DNA of 64,000 bases, taken from NCBI GenBank assembly GCA_019915135.1, contig JAHLMK010000008.1, forward strand, positions 1,860,001 to 1,924,000, written 5' to 3'. Positions 43,284 through 55,690 of the stretch are shown here, piece by piece. This stretch comes from Strobilurus pachycystidiatus (lineage: Eukaryota > Basidiomycota > Agaricomycetes > Agaricales > Physalacriaceae). Position numbers and translations under genes: made by a program. How positions within the stretch are numbered: the first letter of the stretch is position 1; every line of letters begins with the position of its first letter. The notes beneath the pieces are model-generated. The model saw nothing but the letters and a program-made list of their open reading frames with translations. It did no database searches and had not been told where the DNA came from.

Positions 43284-44994
43284 ATGCGTCTCCCCACTCA
43301 ACGCTTTTCGTTCATTGCCTTCTACTCGTGCTCTCGCCCGGCTACTCTAGCCCGCCCCATACGCTCATTCTCCGTATTCCGATCACAATGCCCCAATAGC
43401 ACTCGCCCTCTGCCCTCACATCGTCCCAGTGACAAAGTATGCCTCTCCTTACACCCGCGGACGTCTCTCTGACACCTGCCCAGCGTGCCCTCCATGCCAC
43501 CTCGCCCCTTGGAGCCTCGAAAGACCCGTACACGGCACTAGGCGTCGCTAAAGATGCCAGTCAGGCAGACGTCAAGAAAGCATACTTTGCCGTGAGTCGC
43601 GCTGCGCCGCTGCACCAGGCTCCGTCTCACAGCTCTTAGCTTGCCAGAAAATACCATCCGGATACCAATTCGGACAAAAACGCGCGCGACAAGTTTGTCG
43701 AGATACAGGAAGCATATGATGTCAGTTCTTCTTCGCATGCCTCGTTGTGTTTCACGCCCTCAATCTCCTCTCGCAGACTTTGAAGGATCCCAAGAGAGGG
43801 CTGCATATGATCAATATGGATCCGCTTCACAGCAAGCTGGCTTTGATCCGAACGCGTTTTCTCAAGCTTTCCGAGGCGGCGCTGGTAACTTCGGAGGGTT
43901 CAACTTTTCCTCTGCCTTTGGCGCCGGCGGCGGACACTCGCAGGGCGACTTCTTCGAGACCCTCTTTGGCAGCCTCAACAACGGTCCGATGGGCGGTGGC
44001 CGACGGGCTCGTGGCGAACACATCGAGACTTCCGTCAACATCTCGTTCATGGAATCTTGCAAAGGCACCAAACGCCAAGTCAAGGTTTCCCCCGTGGTCG
44101 ACTGCGGTACATGTTCCGCCTCAGGCCTAAAGCCAGGCGCCAAGCGCTCTTCATGTACATCCTGCGGCGGTTCCGGGACAAAAACCTTCACCATTGACTC
44201 TGGGTTCCAAATGGCAGGCACGTGTCCAAAGTGTGGAGGAGCCGGAAGCACCATACCTCGCAGCGGTCAATGTAACGCTTGCAATGGTGTGGGCAAAGTC
44301 AGGAGCTCCAAGACCATCGATGTCGAGATACCACCCGGTGCGTTCAAACCCCTCCTACATGCGTCCATTTACCTACTTCTGTGCTCAGGTGTCGAGGACG
44401 GCATGACAATTCAAATCCCGGGCGCCGGAGATGCACCAGTTTCTGGACAAGGATCCTCAGGCGACTTATTTGTTAGGATACGGGTCGCGGCCTCGAAAAC
44501 GTTCACCCGACAAGGCGCCAACCTATTTCATACTGTCCAGATTCCATTCTACAATGCCCTTCTAGGCGGTAGGGTCAGGATACCTACTATCGACGGGGAT
44601 GTAGATGTTCGTCTTCCCAATGGCACGCAACAGGGAGAAGAGATGGTTCTCAAAGGGCGAGGCGTTCCACAATCTCATGGATTCAGTGGAGATCTCTATG
44701 TCACGTTCATGGTCACTATTCCAAGGTTTGTATTACCTATCGTCGTCTTCTTAGTTGCAATGACCCTAATCTCACTACAGAGCCCTAACACCCCGGCAGC
44801 GAGAGCTATTACAAGCTTATGCAGACGACGTTGAGGGCCGCGCATCGTCAAAAGACTCTTCCAGTCAGACTCAAAGTGCTTCCGCGCAAGATGATCATGA
44901 TAACGGTATGCCTTCTTTTACTCATCGGTCGCCCCTTCAAGGGGGCTGGCTGTCCCGTACCGTGCAAAGAATACGACAACTCACTGGGTTTTGA
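43284..44994 (+). CDS. MDJ1: Mitochondrial DnaJ (type I Hsp40)
   Basis: Co-chaperone of mitochondrial Hsp70. The start MRLPTQRFSFIAFYSCSRPA gives an Arg-rich presequence. The J domain follows (DPYTALGVAKDASQADVKK, KYHPDTNSDKNARDKF, with HPD), then a Gly/Phe region (FGGFNFSSAFGAGGGHSQGD), a four-repeat zinc region (CGTCSASG, CTSCGGSG, CPKCGGAG, CNACNGVG) and the substrate-binding domain (GMTIQIPGAGDAPVSGQG, GFSGDLYVTFMVTIPR). In frame the last exon reads on to GGWLSRTVQRIRQLTGF and stops at 44992-44994. That ending fits a mitochondrial type I DnaJ better than the alternative terminal exon at 45069-45180 (see findings). Introns are GT-AG. Confidence 0.9.
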
Positions 44995-45929
44995 TTTTTA
45001 TTGGCATGTCTTCTATCTTTACAACAACGCCGTTTCGCAACTTCTTATCTGCGTTCTACTCTCGTAGAGATCATGACGAAGGAGACTCCCACGAAATCTG
45101 GCAAAGCGGACAAAGCAGAGGACAAGGACCGGAATTCGGAAGATGTAGGGGAAGAAGCGAAGAAGAGGGCGACGGCATGATACAAACTATAGATTTTTAC
45201 CGCACTTATCACTCATCTAATGTCGCTGTATGTTACGCTCAAGATGATGCCCACTGCTCATTTTCATATTGTTTCGGCGTCAATAATTATGAGAGGCGGA
45301 GTTGAAAACTGAAGGCCGCTCCGTTGAATTAGTGTTGAATTTCGCTCGCAATGCCAACATGAGTCTTCCTAGACTTCCATGGATCTAAGTCCGAGGCCTA
45401 TGATATTTCTTACTGGGACAACGTCTTCTCGCCCTTGTTCCTCTGGGGAAATTTCTAGACTTCGATTTGACGTGGTTCGCTGTCCGAGTTCCTGGCGAAT
45501 CGACACGCGACAATACACGCTACATAACATCTGCGCACTTCGCAGACTGGCTCAATACTGCAATCCACTCGCCTTATTACTTCTCCCTGGAACCTATCTG
45601 GTGAATGGAGATGTCTCCTCGGTGAATTATCATGATGACAGAAGGCTCCTGATGATGCGAGCTAAACCAATCTAACAACTCTGCTGATTTTCCTCATAGA
45701 ATGCCTTTTTCCAATGCCTGGGGTTCATAACTTATCTTGGGACATACCTCTATGAACTAATACTTCTTTGGTCAGTTGCAAACAATTTCCTTTTCCTTCC
45801 AAGGCGTTTAGCCCCGAACAGGAACCCTCTCTCGCTATAAAATGCGACGCGTTTACCTTGGAGATTCTAGGTCAAGCAGCCAGTCGACTCTCGCCCTCCC
45901 AAATACACCTCCCTCCCCGCTCGGTCATC
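44995..45929. other. Region between DnaJ and MFS genes
   Basis: 935 bp. It holds an optional alternative 3' exon for the DnaJ gene (45069-45180) and the MFS promoter. No other gene was supported. Confidence 0.4.
45836..45842 (+). promoter_or_regulatory. TATA box of the MFS gene
   Basis: TATAAAA, 88-94 bp upstream of the ATG at 45930. Confidence 0.45.
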
Positions 45930-48438
45930 ATGCTCGACGAAACGACAACGATTGGCGCGTCCACCTTGAACGAAGAACGCGATGGTGCTTCTTTAGACGT
46001 TGGTGGCATCCCCATCTCCAGCATCGGCACCCGCGACACGACCTCGTCTACGACCGTTCTGAGTCAGGTCGATGCGCCGAGTCCACAATTGTCCACTTTT
46101 CGTCTTCTTACTGCGCATATTGGGTGCGATATCCCAATAACACGCGTCGTACCTTTCTCCGCTGACAGAAACTGAACAGGGCCGCGTTGACCCTCTTCTT
46201 AGCGACGACGGACGCGGTATTTTCAGTCCTCCTCAATCCTTTCCTGATAGCTTATCCAGCCCTAGAGCATCGTGTCGACTAGTCTCCCTACCATTTCAAA
46301 AGAATTTGCAGCCTCTCAAACGCAGTATACATGGGTGGGGGTGGCCTACATGCTAACCCAAACGGCTTTCCAGCCGTTATACGGACGGATCGCGGACTTA
46401 ATCGGACGGAAAGTGCGTGGTCATGTTCTGCCTCCGGCTTCATTGCTTATGGTTAGGTTTTGCTTTTCGGAAGCGTTGCAATCTTTGCTCTAGGATCCCT
46501 GCTATGCGGTGCATCTACGGTAAGCTCATTTCTTGCCAGACGGTTTGCGAGCTTACTGACGCCTTCGAGCAGTCCATTACGATGTAAGGTCATTCTTGGT
46601 CCTCAAGTTTCATAGCTCACGATCTGCCATCAGGCTCATTATTTCGCGTGCACTGGCTGGTATTGGCGGCGGTGGCATCGGCTCAGCTCGGTTGGGTAAT
46701 CACCGCTGAGATTGTTCCCGTGCACAACAGAGCGAAGTGGTCACAGGCCTTGAGTATTACTTGGAGCTGTTCGGCCATTTCAGGTCCTCTTCTAGGTGGC
46801 GTATTCAGTGGTGCGCACAGTATTCGATGTCAATCGATTATTATACCTGACGAATCGACCCTAGGAAACTCTGCGTCCGGTTTGGGCTGGCGATGGGGAT
46901 GTAAGCCTGAGCCATGTCCTTGGCCGCTGTTGATGATCTGACCACTCCCCCTAGTCTTCATCAATTTACCTATATGTCTCGTTGCATCCATGGTACTCTT
47001 TATCCCTTCGGGGTGTCCAACTCCAGCGGAACGATGATACTTCGATACGATCGCTCATGAAACGGTTCGACTTCGGAGGCTTGTAAGTCGGCTGTCATCT
47101 GAAAGATGCCGTTCATTGATGGAGGTTCTGCTCCAGGCTTCTGTTCATGACAGGAACAACCTCTATTGTATTCGGATTTAGCTTTGCTGACCAGAATGGC
47201 TGTAAGCGTCTCAAGAGCATTTGCACATTGCGGTTGATGACACTGCACGTTGACTGTAGGGATTTCTGCCCCGACTATCACGACCTTGGTATTGGGATTG
47301 ATCGTATTGATCTGCGGAGGATTCTACGAAACCCGCACGAAACGCGAAACCCTTTTCCCACTGAGTGTCTGGACGAACTCGACTGCGGGTATGGTGCTTT
47401 TACTCACACGAAATGCGTTAAATGAGTACCCAATGCAGTGATAATTCTGACTATCGTGTTCCTACACAATTTTGCATTCACATCCGGAACCTTCTATCTG
47501 GCGTTATTCTTTCAGGTCTGCACTCTCAGCGTAGTACCTCCCTGCCTCGTACTCATACTCACGACTTACAGACCGTGGATGCTTACACCCCTCTACAAGC
47601 GGGTCTTCAGCTTCTGCCATTTTCTCTTGGCTCGTCACTCGCATCGATGCCGGCAGCCTGGTTCATTGAGTTTTGGCAGCATAGAAAACATGACTCCAGA
47701 GCTCAAAATCTCGTCATCTCGGTTGGGCTTTGCATTTCAACCCTCGGATTTGGTTAGCACCGTATGACTTTTCCGCCTTACATACAGCACTGATGGCGTT
47801 CACGGCAGGTCTCCTTATCCTTCTTGACGCGCGAGCTTCGCGAATTGAACAAGTAGTCTACCCTCTGATTTCAGGCATTGGCATGGGTTTTCTATTTCAC
47901 GCGCCTTATCAGGTGTTTGTCAGAAGTCTCAAGCCTGAAGAACTTGCCGGAGGAACTAGTGCTTTCTTTTTGGTGCGATTCACCGGCGCTACTGTCGGTC
48001 TGGTGAGTCTTGGTCCAATCGCACGTTCGACGTGTTGAATGTTCCGACTTTTAGGCGGTGTCTGGGGCTATCGTCTACGCCCGTGCCTCCCATTTGTTAC
48101 CCTCTGGGATCGACGGGGCCGTTGCGGGATCTTGGGAAGGTCTTGGATCCTCTCAGCCGCAAACAACGCGGCTGGAAATTTTAGATATCTTCGCCACTTC
48201 GATTCAGGTGTGACACATGGCGGGAGTTCTGGATGTTCTCTAACGATTGTGCAGACTATTTGGATCACTTGCGCGCCATTGCTGGGGCTCTCCTTCTTGG
48301 TGTGTAAACATTCTCTACATGTCAGGATATCATTGCCTGACGTTTGTCAAGCTATCTTTACTGGTCAAAAAGGTTCATTTTGATATCACGACCACTGACG
48401 CCGAGGCGGACGAGAAATACAACGCATCAGCGTCTTAA
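45930..48438 (+). pseudogene. DHA2-type MFS transporter, apparently frameshifted
   Basis: Drug:H+ antiporter-2-like permease of the plasma or vacuolar membrane. The start MLDETTTIGASTLNEERDGA, then LTLFLATTDASIVSTSLPTI, QYTWVGVAYMLTQTAFQPLY with GRIADLIGRK (motif A), MLIISRALAGIGGGG, WVITAEIVPVHNRAKWSQAL, SAISGPLLGGVFSG, FFINLPICLVASMVLF, LFMTGTTSIVFGFSFADQNG, LQLLPFSLGSSLASMPAAWF, GMGFLFHAPYQVF and a closing SLLVKKVHFDITTTDAE. Most exon joins work, but two do not: at about 46680 the frame of GIGGGGI and that of WVITAEI differ by one base, and at about 47010 the frame of SMVLFIP and that of RGVQLQRNDDTSI also differ. No intron with proper ends repairs either. So it is a pseudogene, or the assembly has two base errors. 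Confidence 0.65.
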
Positions 48439-49380
48439 AATACACGCCACACCGGGGCCATAACACACAACCATTACTAGAACATTGAGAGGTTGATGGA
48501 TGTAATAATTTCTCAACAATAGATGTATCTCTATTCAAGCAGAACCCACGACATTATCGGGTTGTCAAAGACAAGTTATTAGGACAGAACGCGGATAGCT
48601 AACACAGACCAGGACAGTCTCCACATCGCTCGAGGCGCTCTCGGGGCTAAGTACAGATTCCATTTCGGAACACATAGGAGAAGAATGGCGCAATGCTTGT
48701 GGTTGAGGTAGCATTGTATTCAGTGCTGGGGACCTCATCAAGTCAGCACTTTAATGAAGGAAGGTCTCGAAGCTGCCAACCGACGTTCTTCTTAGACCTG
48801 CGTATATGACACATCTCTGGTCGCGGAGGATTTTAGGATACACAGTGTATAGTGTATAGTCGGTCCGTGATGAACGAGCGCCGCACCAATCAATAACAAT
48901 TGACAAACCGCGAAGCCTGAGGTGTATACATAATGGGAATCTGGAGGTATTGACTGGCAACTGCTCCCTGACATCCCCGGCGGCCATGGCCCACCATGGG
49001 AAGACAGGGACCACAACTCTGTGATGCAGCATCAGAAACTGAGAAAGCACAAACAGTCTTGTCATTAATTAGCGTTTGAGAGCGACATGGCAAGGAGTAA
49101 GTAATCCGAATATCAGCATCAATGTACGGTACGTTGGGAAGCGGACCCCAGCTAGGACTCAGGAATTCGTGCACGGGATGATCGTCATAATGACAATGGT
49201 GGCACACGACCTGTAATTGGAGTGTCTGTATTGCGTTGGAGTCTTAGACTCGTAGACTAAGTTATCATGAAGAGAGGAACGTTCCGTATGGTTGCGGGCA
49301 GGTGTGGGCATAGGGCCCGATTTCCTTATCGCTCCTTAGCCTCTAACCACCATCACCAACAACCACCGCCACCCAATTCG
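48439..49380. other. Intergenic region before choline kinase
   Basis: 942 bp. No supported gene; short minus-strand frames around 48750-49207 show no motif. Confidence 0.4.
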
Positions 49381-50931
49381 ATGAACCGCTCCCCAATCAT
49401 TACCCCTCCCATTACTTCGCGGACCTCGTCTGTGAACGGCGATGGACCCCTCGTCCAATCGCTATCTGCCAGCTCTGTCCAGAGCCTGGCGGAACTATTT
49501 GTCGGTAGCAGTGCCTCGTCTGCCAGCTCAATTCAACTCGACACAGCGAACGTTGAAGTTGTGACTGAAGAAGGCCTGCGCCACTCTACCACTCTATTGG
49601 AAGCAAGGTGAGAAGAATCTCTTTTTAGACGTTGAGACCTTTGTGATCAGAACAGCCTGAGCTACGGTGTTCATGGTTCGCTTCTGTCGCTATATTGCCG
49701 TCCCCGGAGAGCTGATCTCAGCCTTCTTCTTCCCTTAGACGTTACAAAACCGAGGTTTTTGCGAGCCAGCTGCTCGCATGCATTAAAACCTTACATATAC
49801 CGACTTGGAATGTCGCCGATATCGCACCCCAAGGAATTAAAGTCCAGAAAGTGTCCGGCTCCTTGACCAATGCCGTCTTTTTCGTGTCCTATCCCTCATC
49901 TAGCAAGATCCGCACCCTACTGCTTCGCATCTACGGCTCGTCCTCCGGCTCCCTCATATCTCGGCCGCATGAGCTCCATACACTCCATATACTGTCCTCA
50001 AAATACAACATCGGCCCCAGAGTCTATGGAACTTTCGAAAATGGTCGCATTGAGGAGTTCTTCGACTCAACAACGCTCACTGCAAGTGACATGAGGGATC
50101 CTCAAATCAGCCGGTGGATCGGATCTCGCATGGCAGAGCTTCATTCTGTGGATATTGAAGTCATCGAAGAAACCTCGCCAGAGAAGAGAGGCAAAGGTCA
50201 CGGTTGGGACATTTGCGCCACGGTTAATGTGAGGTCATGGCTGGGCCTTGCTCGTCAGGTTCTTGCATCGCCAGCAGTTTCCGATGGCATTCGCCAATCT
50301 CTCAACCTGGACGCCTTCCAGGCGGAATGGCTGGCATATACGAGATGGCTCAAAGGTGTCGATGACGTTAGAGGGGCAAGTCGCCGTGTTTTCGCCCATA
50401 ATGACGCGCAATATGGAAACTTGCTCAGGCGGACAAACACAGAAGACAGTGCTATCCCTCATTACCAGGTAAGTCACTCACTGTCTACACGTCAACGTCA
50501 GGCACTTATGTCATGCCGTACAGATAATTGTGGTTGACTTCGAGTACGCTGGCCCAAATCCCGCGTCCTTCGATATAGCCAATCACTTCCACGAATGGAC
50601 CGCAAACTATCATGGGCCGACCCCCCAGCTTCTCGATGTGACACGTTACCCGACTTCCTCAGAACGCAAGAATTTCCTTGAGTCTTACGTTCGTCAAAGC
50701 AGCCCTTCCCTCACCGCTTCCGAAATTGCAGAAGCGGTTCGGTCACTCGATGAACAAGTTCGTTGTTGGAGTCCGGCGTCTCACGCGATGTGGGCTATCT
50801 GGGGGATTGTGCAGGCCAGAGAGGATCTCGAAAATGGCTATGCTGAACCTGAGTTCGACTACCTAGGATACGCGTGTTGTCGTATGGAGGGATTCCGCCG
50901 TGAGATTGGAAGGTTGGGAGTGACTGTTTAA
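49381..50931 (+). CDS. CKI1: Choline/ethanolamine kinase
   Basis: First step of the CDP-choline/CDP-ethanolamine pathway of phospholipid synthesis. Three exons. A Ser-rich N-terminal region (MNRSPIITPPITSRTSSVNG) precedes the kinase fold: RYKTEVFASQLLACIKTLH, VSGSLTNAVFFVSYPS, RTLLLRIYGSSSGSLISR, then the catalytic FAHNDAQYGNLLRR (H-x-D...N) and, across an intron, IIVVDFEYAGPNPASFDIAN with HFHEWTANYHG. These are the two signature motifs of the family. It ends CRMEGFRREIGRLGVTV. An in-frame ATG at 49267 would add 38 residues; 49381 was chosen because the extra stretch is His/Pro-rich and unlike the family. A tandem duplication lies in its 3' flank. Confidence 0.92.
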
Positions 50932-50948
50932 CGATCTCGAGGTGTGCC

Positions 50949-51062
50949 TGTTGGACGTAGAGTAGCAATCTATCATTATATACCGTTCATATCCAGGCTT
51001 GAGGTCGGCAGTGCTTGTTGGACGTAGATTGGCGATCTATTATTATACACCGTTCATATTCA
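50949..51062. repeat. Imperfect tandem duplication in the choline kinase 3' flank
   Basis: Two copies of a 47-bp unit beginning TGTTGGACGTAGA and ending CCGTTCATATYCA, at 50949-50995 and 51016-51062, a 67-bp period with a few mismatches. It lies just downstream of the stop codon, so both copies are probably transcribed. Confidence 0.75.
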
Positions 51063-51419
51063 ACGCACTTTTTTTTTCTAATAGGTTAACAAGAATGATA
51101 TTGAGTGAGATGGAATAAAAACATATTGCTGATGACGACGATGATGCTATGCAAACTGGGTGAGATAAAGTATAGCCAGTCAAAGGGAGAAATTGAGACG
51201 AAACAGCTACAACGGTTTCAAAGGCAAATGGAATGAGGATGGGCAGAACAGCGTATGTATCGGGAGTTCTGACGGGAGAAGACGTGGATGGGGGGGAGGT
51301 GGTGTAGGAGGTGAGCAGAGAGCAATGTCCGATCCTGCGCGGCAGTCATATTCAAGAGGGAAGCAGTGAGAAAAAAGGAGATAAAGTAGTTCGTATCAAG
51401 TCATGCGCAGCATGGTAGC
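51063..51419. other. Choline kinase / CCCH gene convergent 3' flanks
   Basis: About 360 bp of mixed purine-rich sequence with short GAT/GAC repeats near 51130. No gene was seen. Confidence 0.4.
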
Positions 51420-53828
51420 TCAAGCCCACGCCTTCTCGTGAAGGCGGGATCCTCCGCCCATCGTCAACTCGGTGGTCGACCAGGGAGAATTGATTGAACC
51501 ATCGCCGTTGCCGCTCGCACCATGGGAGAACGACGCAGTTGATAGGTGGTTGCTTCGGGAGAACCCTCCCCAGTTACCGGCGCTACCTGCTCGGACGTGG
51601 CCAGTAGCGCGAGGCGGGGCTCCCGTGCTGTCACTCGACAAGGTGTAGGAGTGACCTGGAGTAGGTTGAGACGGCGTAAAGTTTACATCTTCCGTTCCAT
51701 TGAAGGAGTGACGGGGATTAGACGGTGGTGTGACATTGACTCGCTGTGCAGTACAAATGAGTTCAATGAACATTCGTTATGGAAGTGCCTCTGACCTGGT
51801 TGTAGCCCACTATCTCCATCCTTGAGTTGCTGTGTCGGCCAAGATCGGGACCAGCAGTGACGGGCGCAGGAGACTTTGTACCCTTGTGGTCAACGTTGGG
51901 GAGAAGCACTCCATTGCTGGCGAATGCGGGGTACGCGGACTTGTTTTGCTTCATCGTGGATGCATCTAAAGTAGTCGTGTCGACCCTCAGGGAGCCGGTG
52001 GGAGGTCGAGTGAATGGATACCCATTGCCTGAGTTGGCATCCACCGGTGTGGACGTACTGTTGGTACTCGAATCTTGATTGCGTTTGGCCGAGATACGCG
52101 CAAGAAGCGACACGCCACCTTCATTGGGATCGCTGTTGGTGCTCAAGGACCTAGCACGTCCATCAGGGCGAGGTGCTGGCGGAGGAGGATCTTGCGGAGT
52201 GGCTCCGCCTACGGCAGGGAGCTCTGTGTGGATGAAACAACACCTCTTGCCGTAAGGACAAGAACCAGAGACCCAGAACGTCTATGAGAAGGGTTAGAGT
52301 CCCAACGAAGTACAAGTCGGAGACTACTCACCCTGCAGATTTCCGTCTTGTACTGATGGCAGATGAATGAGCACAGTGTTAGAGATGAGACCAAATTGCT
52401 TACTTTCGGATGGCGTGAAACTTTCCTTAACTCCTCTTCACCGTGGGCAAACTGGCACTTAGCGCCGTAACGACAACTACCTTTCTCCTCCCAGCTCCGG
52501 CATAGCTCTGTCTTGTATAAACCCAATTTCCTATTGTTGGCACTCGGGCCATTCTGACCGCCACTTGTGACACTGGTTGGGCTGCCAAGTCCACCGTCTA
52601 ATTGCGATGGGACCATTCCATAGGTTCCTGTATACTGTGCCTGCAACCGAGCGGCCATAGCGGGATCCCCGCGGGCGTAAGCATCCTGACCGTAATACTG
52701 GTTGGGATACATGGGCATGGAAGGAGGCGTCATTCCAGGAGGGTAGATGCCTGGTGCGTATGGAATGCTGTTGCCCATCAAGGCAAGCTGAGGCTCTCGT
52801 AAAGTAGACGGGTCCGAGGCTGAATGATGGTGGGTGCCGCGGTAGACGGTTTGCTGCTGGACACGCGAGACAGCTGGATTATCCTGTGCTGGAGGTACCA
52901 TCATGTCGTACAGCTGCTGAGAGCTCCCCAGCGACATGTGAGCGGTATGTCCTCCAGGATATCCCATCGCAGGCGGGCTTGGCAGAAGACCGGGCTGCTG
53001 AGGATAAGGGCGAACAGGCTGACGATACTGCAAGGGAGCACCATTATTAGGGCGCTGGACGAACGAAGGCGTGGTGGATGGCACTGCTGGCATGCCTGCC
53101 GGTGCGAGAGGGTTGAAGTTACGCTGCTGCAGATTGTAATCAATCTGGAGATCGTCTCGCCCACCCTGGGGAGCAGATCGGTAGTCGAAAAGCTGCGGGG
53201 CTTGAGGTTGAGGGCGATGAATGGATACCGTGTTGTTGGTTATGGAGGGATAAGACACCTGTTCGACGCCAGGTTCACGATACTGCATCCATGGCTGCTG
53301 CTGCTGCAGTTGCGCCTCAGAGCCGTCGCCTAAACCATCGTCCATCTGCTGGAGGCGGCGCATGTCGGCGGTTGAGAGGCCACCGCTAAAGGAATGTGGG
53401 CGCTCTTTCACTTCGGAAGGCGCAGTGCCGGTGACCGAGTTGGAGAGCAGAGTGTTGCTTGCCGCCGACAGAGCTGAATCCTGAGAGCCAGACTCAGTTG
53501 TGTCCGTGGACGATCCGCGCGAATGCGAGATTGTGATCTGGTGATCGGAGGGAGGCGAAGAGTCTATGCTGTTGGAGGACGAGGTGTCAAGAGGGCTAGT
53601 CTCTGCAAGGTGGGCAAGAGAGTTGGCTAACTTCTTAGGAGGTGTCCGAATAGTTGCGTCTTCGCCATTTTCTCCTGCAACGTCACCGATCTTCAGCCGA
53701 ACAATCTCTTCGGCCAAGTCCCAACCAGCGGAAGCAGCCTCGTCGTCTTTGACCTCGACGAGCTGGCCGTTGCTCGCGAAAAGCCAGTGGTTGTTGGCGG
53801 ATGCAGAGGCATCGGAGAGAGAGGACAT
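51420..53828 (-). CDS. ZFS1: Tandem CCCH zinc-finger protein (TTP/Zfs1/Cth1-like)
   Basis: Family members bind AU-rich elements in mRNA 3' UTRs and promote decay. The start [20 protein letters not shown] at 53828. A long Ser/Gln/Pro-rich, disordered N-terminal region (about 440 residues; [34 protein letters not shown]) precedes finger 1: [20 protein letters not shown] then [11 protein letters not shown]. Finger 2 is built across introns: YKTEICR, then [18 protein letters not shown]. Both have the C-x8-C-x5-C-x3-H spacing and the YKTE lead-in of TTP proteins. The C-terminal region is again Ser-rich, with [11 protein letters not shown], and ends [11 protein letters not shown]; the stop is at 51420-51422. 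An unusually long gene-free stretch lies upstream. Confidence 0.9.
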
Positions 53829-55690
53829 TTTGTTGTGATGGGGGGAGTTTTGACGGCCGGCGGGACGAAGAATATGGGTGGCCTGGGGACTGTTGTCGTT
53901 CTTGGGGGGCCAAGTCTAGACGCCCGGGGGTGAGTACGGGGCAAGATCGCCAGGACAGGCAGCCGCTCACCTCTGATGTCTGGTCAGAGTCGGAGTCGGG
54001 CCAGGAGTTCGTGTCGCTGGCGCGGGTTCTAGTCGTGATGCTGATAGCGGGCAGTAGATCGTCTTGGGTGTTGAGGAAGAAGCTTTTCGGTGCAGTTGAA
54101 GTCGTCACAACGTCGTGCATTTAATGCTGCACGGTAAACACGTGTTGGTCAGCGTCAGAAGCTGGGGCAGCAAAAAGTGACCGACCGATGAGTTAAGTAT
54201 GGGCGGAGACGGTCCGATGGAATGCGTCGATAAAATGGCGGATGGGATAATGGGTAGATGGTGAAGGCGTAATTGAGTGATAGATAGAGCCGAGCTCGCT
54301 GTCGACGACGACGACGATGGCAGCGGTGTTTTGGGGAACTATGAGGCAGATAGGTATAAAAAGCGTGAGTCGTGAAATCGTGGGGGAAAAGAGAGAGCTG
54401 TGGCGGTCTCTTGAAGGTCACAGCCGAGGAGTGAACGTTAAGGGAGAAAGCAAAGAGCAGTCTGAGTCTGGAAGGTTTTGATGGGGCAGAAACGTGTTGT
54501 CGACTGTGTGCCAATAATGAATCACGTCCTGTCACTGGTCCTGGGCGCTGCCGCCGGAGTGTCGGGGCGAGCTAGTTGTCGATAACGGTGGCGAGAGGGT
54601 CGGCGTCGTGCTGGACAGCGTCAAGCAACAACGTCAATACATAAAACAAATGGGAACCGTGATTGAAAGCTGTGCACTGCCGATTTCTTGATTTCACACT
54701 CCGCCTCTATGTTCCTCTCCCAGAACCGCTGTCCTCTTGTGCAGGATACTCAGTCGCCGCCTTCCGTCTGCTTCCTCTCGCCGTCGTCCTCCGCGTTTCC
54801 CCTGGATCCTCGTCCCGCCGCCGCTCTCCACAACACGTTTTGATCGCGTATACTTATGTAACCAATTTGCCTGTCGTCACCTCGTCCTGACACAATTGAT
54901 TCTACATACTCAAGACACCTGCTGGAAAGCACAATCGATGCCACTGATGTGCGGCCAGATCTGTGTCCCCCATTTGCAGTCACGGAAGATCAAATCCACG
55001 TTCTGTTATGTCAATGCACCACTGCTTCGTTCGTTCAACCCACAGTCAATCTCCATCAGTATTCCCAGCAAGGTATCTTGCACTATCTTCGATACAGAAC
55101 ACCTCATGTGCTTCTTTCGTACATTCTCAATTTCATTTCGCGAGTCCCTTCAGCACGCGTTGGCACATACATAACCTTGATCGATGTATCATCATTCATC
55201 GTACCGATTTGCTCGTGCCATATCTCGTCGTACACCAGTTCGACACCGATACCAACATCCAGAGCGCGTCAGCCAGTCCAAAAGCAAGAAATCTCTTCCT
55301 ACCCTCCTTCTACCCGTTATAGAGATAGCAAGATCTATTGATCTAATCGCCACTAAAGAGTCCGGACTGATCGCGTCAAAAATGGGTATAGTCGAGATTG
55401 CCCACGGAAGCAAATTTGTCTTGGGAAGTCTTCATGCTGTGTTCGCCCACATAGTGGTGTCGCTGACTTTCCTCACCAGCCAAGCAAATGCGGCCTATCG
55501 GATGGCTGTACTCAGACGAAAGCGTTCGGAGACAGGTAACTAAGGGAGTGCATCGTGGCAAGTGCGTGTTCGACATACCCACGGGACAAACCCTCCTCGC
55601 CCTGTTTGCGGGCCAGCGCTCCTGAGCTGCATCGATAAGAGTGAATAGTAATCATTGCACGTATCTCCATACACAAATCGTCAGGTTGAA
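53829..55690. other. Long upstream region of the CCCH gene and BLM10-B 3' flank
   Basis: 1.86 kb. The part next to 53828 is likely a long 5' leader and promoter for the CCCH gene; it has a GAC-type trinucleotide run near 54300. Plus-strand frames at 54660-55540 show no recognisable domain. Confidence 0.4.

Noticed and set aside
45069..45180. Charged terminal exon of the DnaJ gene as the main ending
   Set aside because: The read-through ending RIRQLTGF with a stop at 44994 fits the family better; kept only as a possible alternative form.
48751..49207. Overlapping minus-strand frames upstream of choline kinase
   Set aside because: About 75-105 codons each, no motif, overlapping in different frames; consistent with chance.
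54663..55543. Several plus-strand frames upstream of BLM10-B
   Set aside because: Rich in Ser/Pro/Arg, no recognisable domain, mutually overlapping; treated as non-coding.
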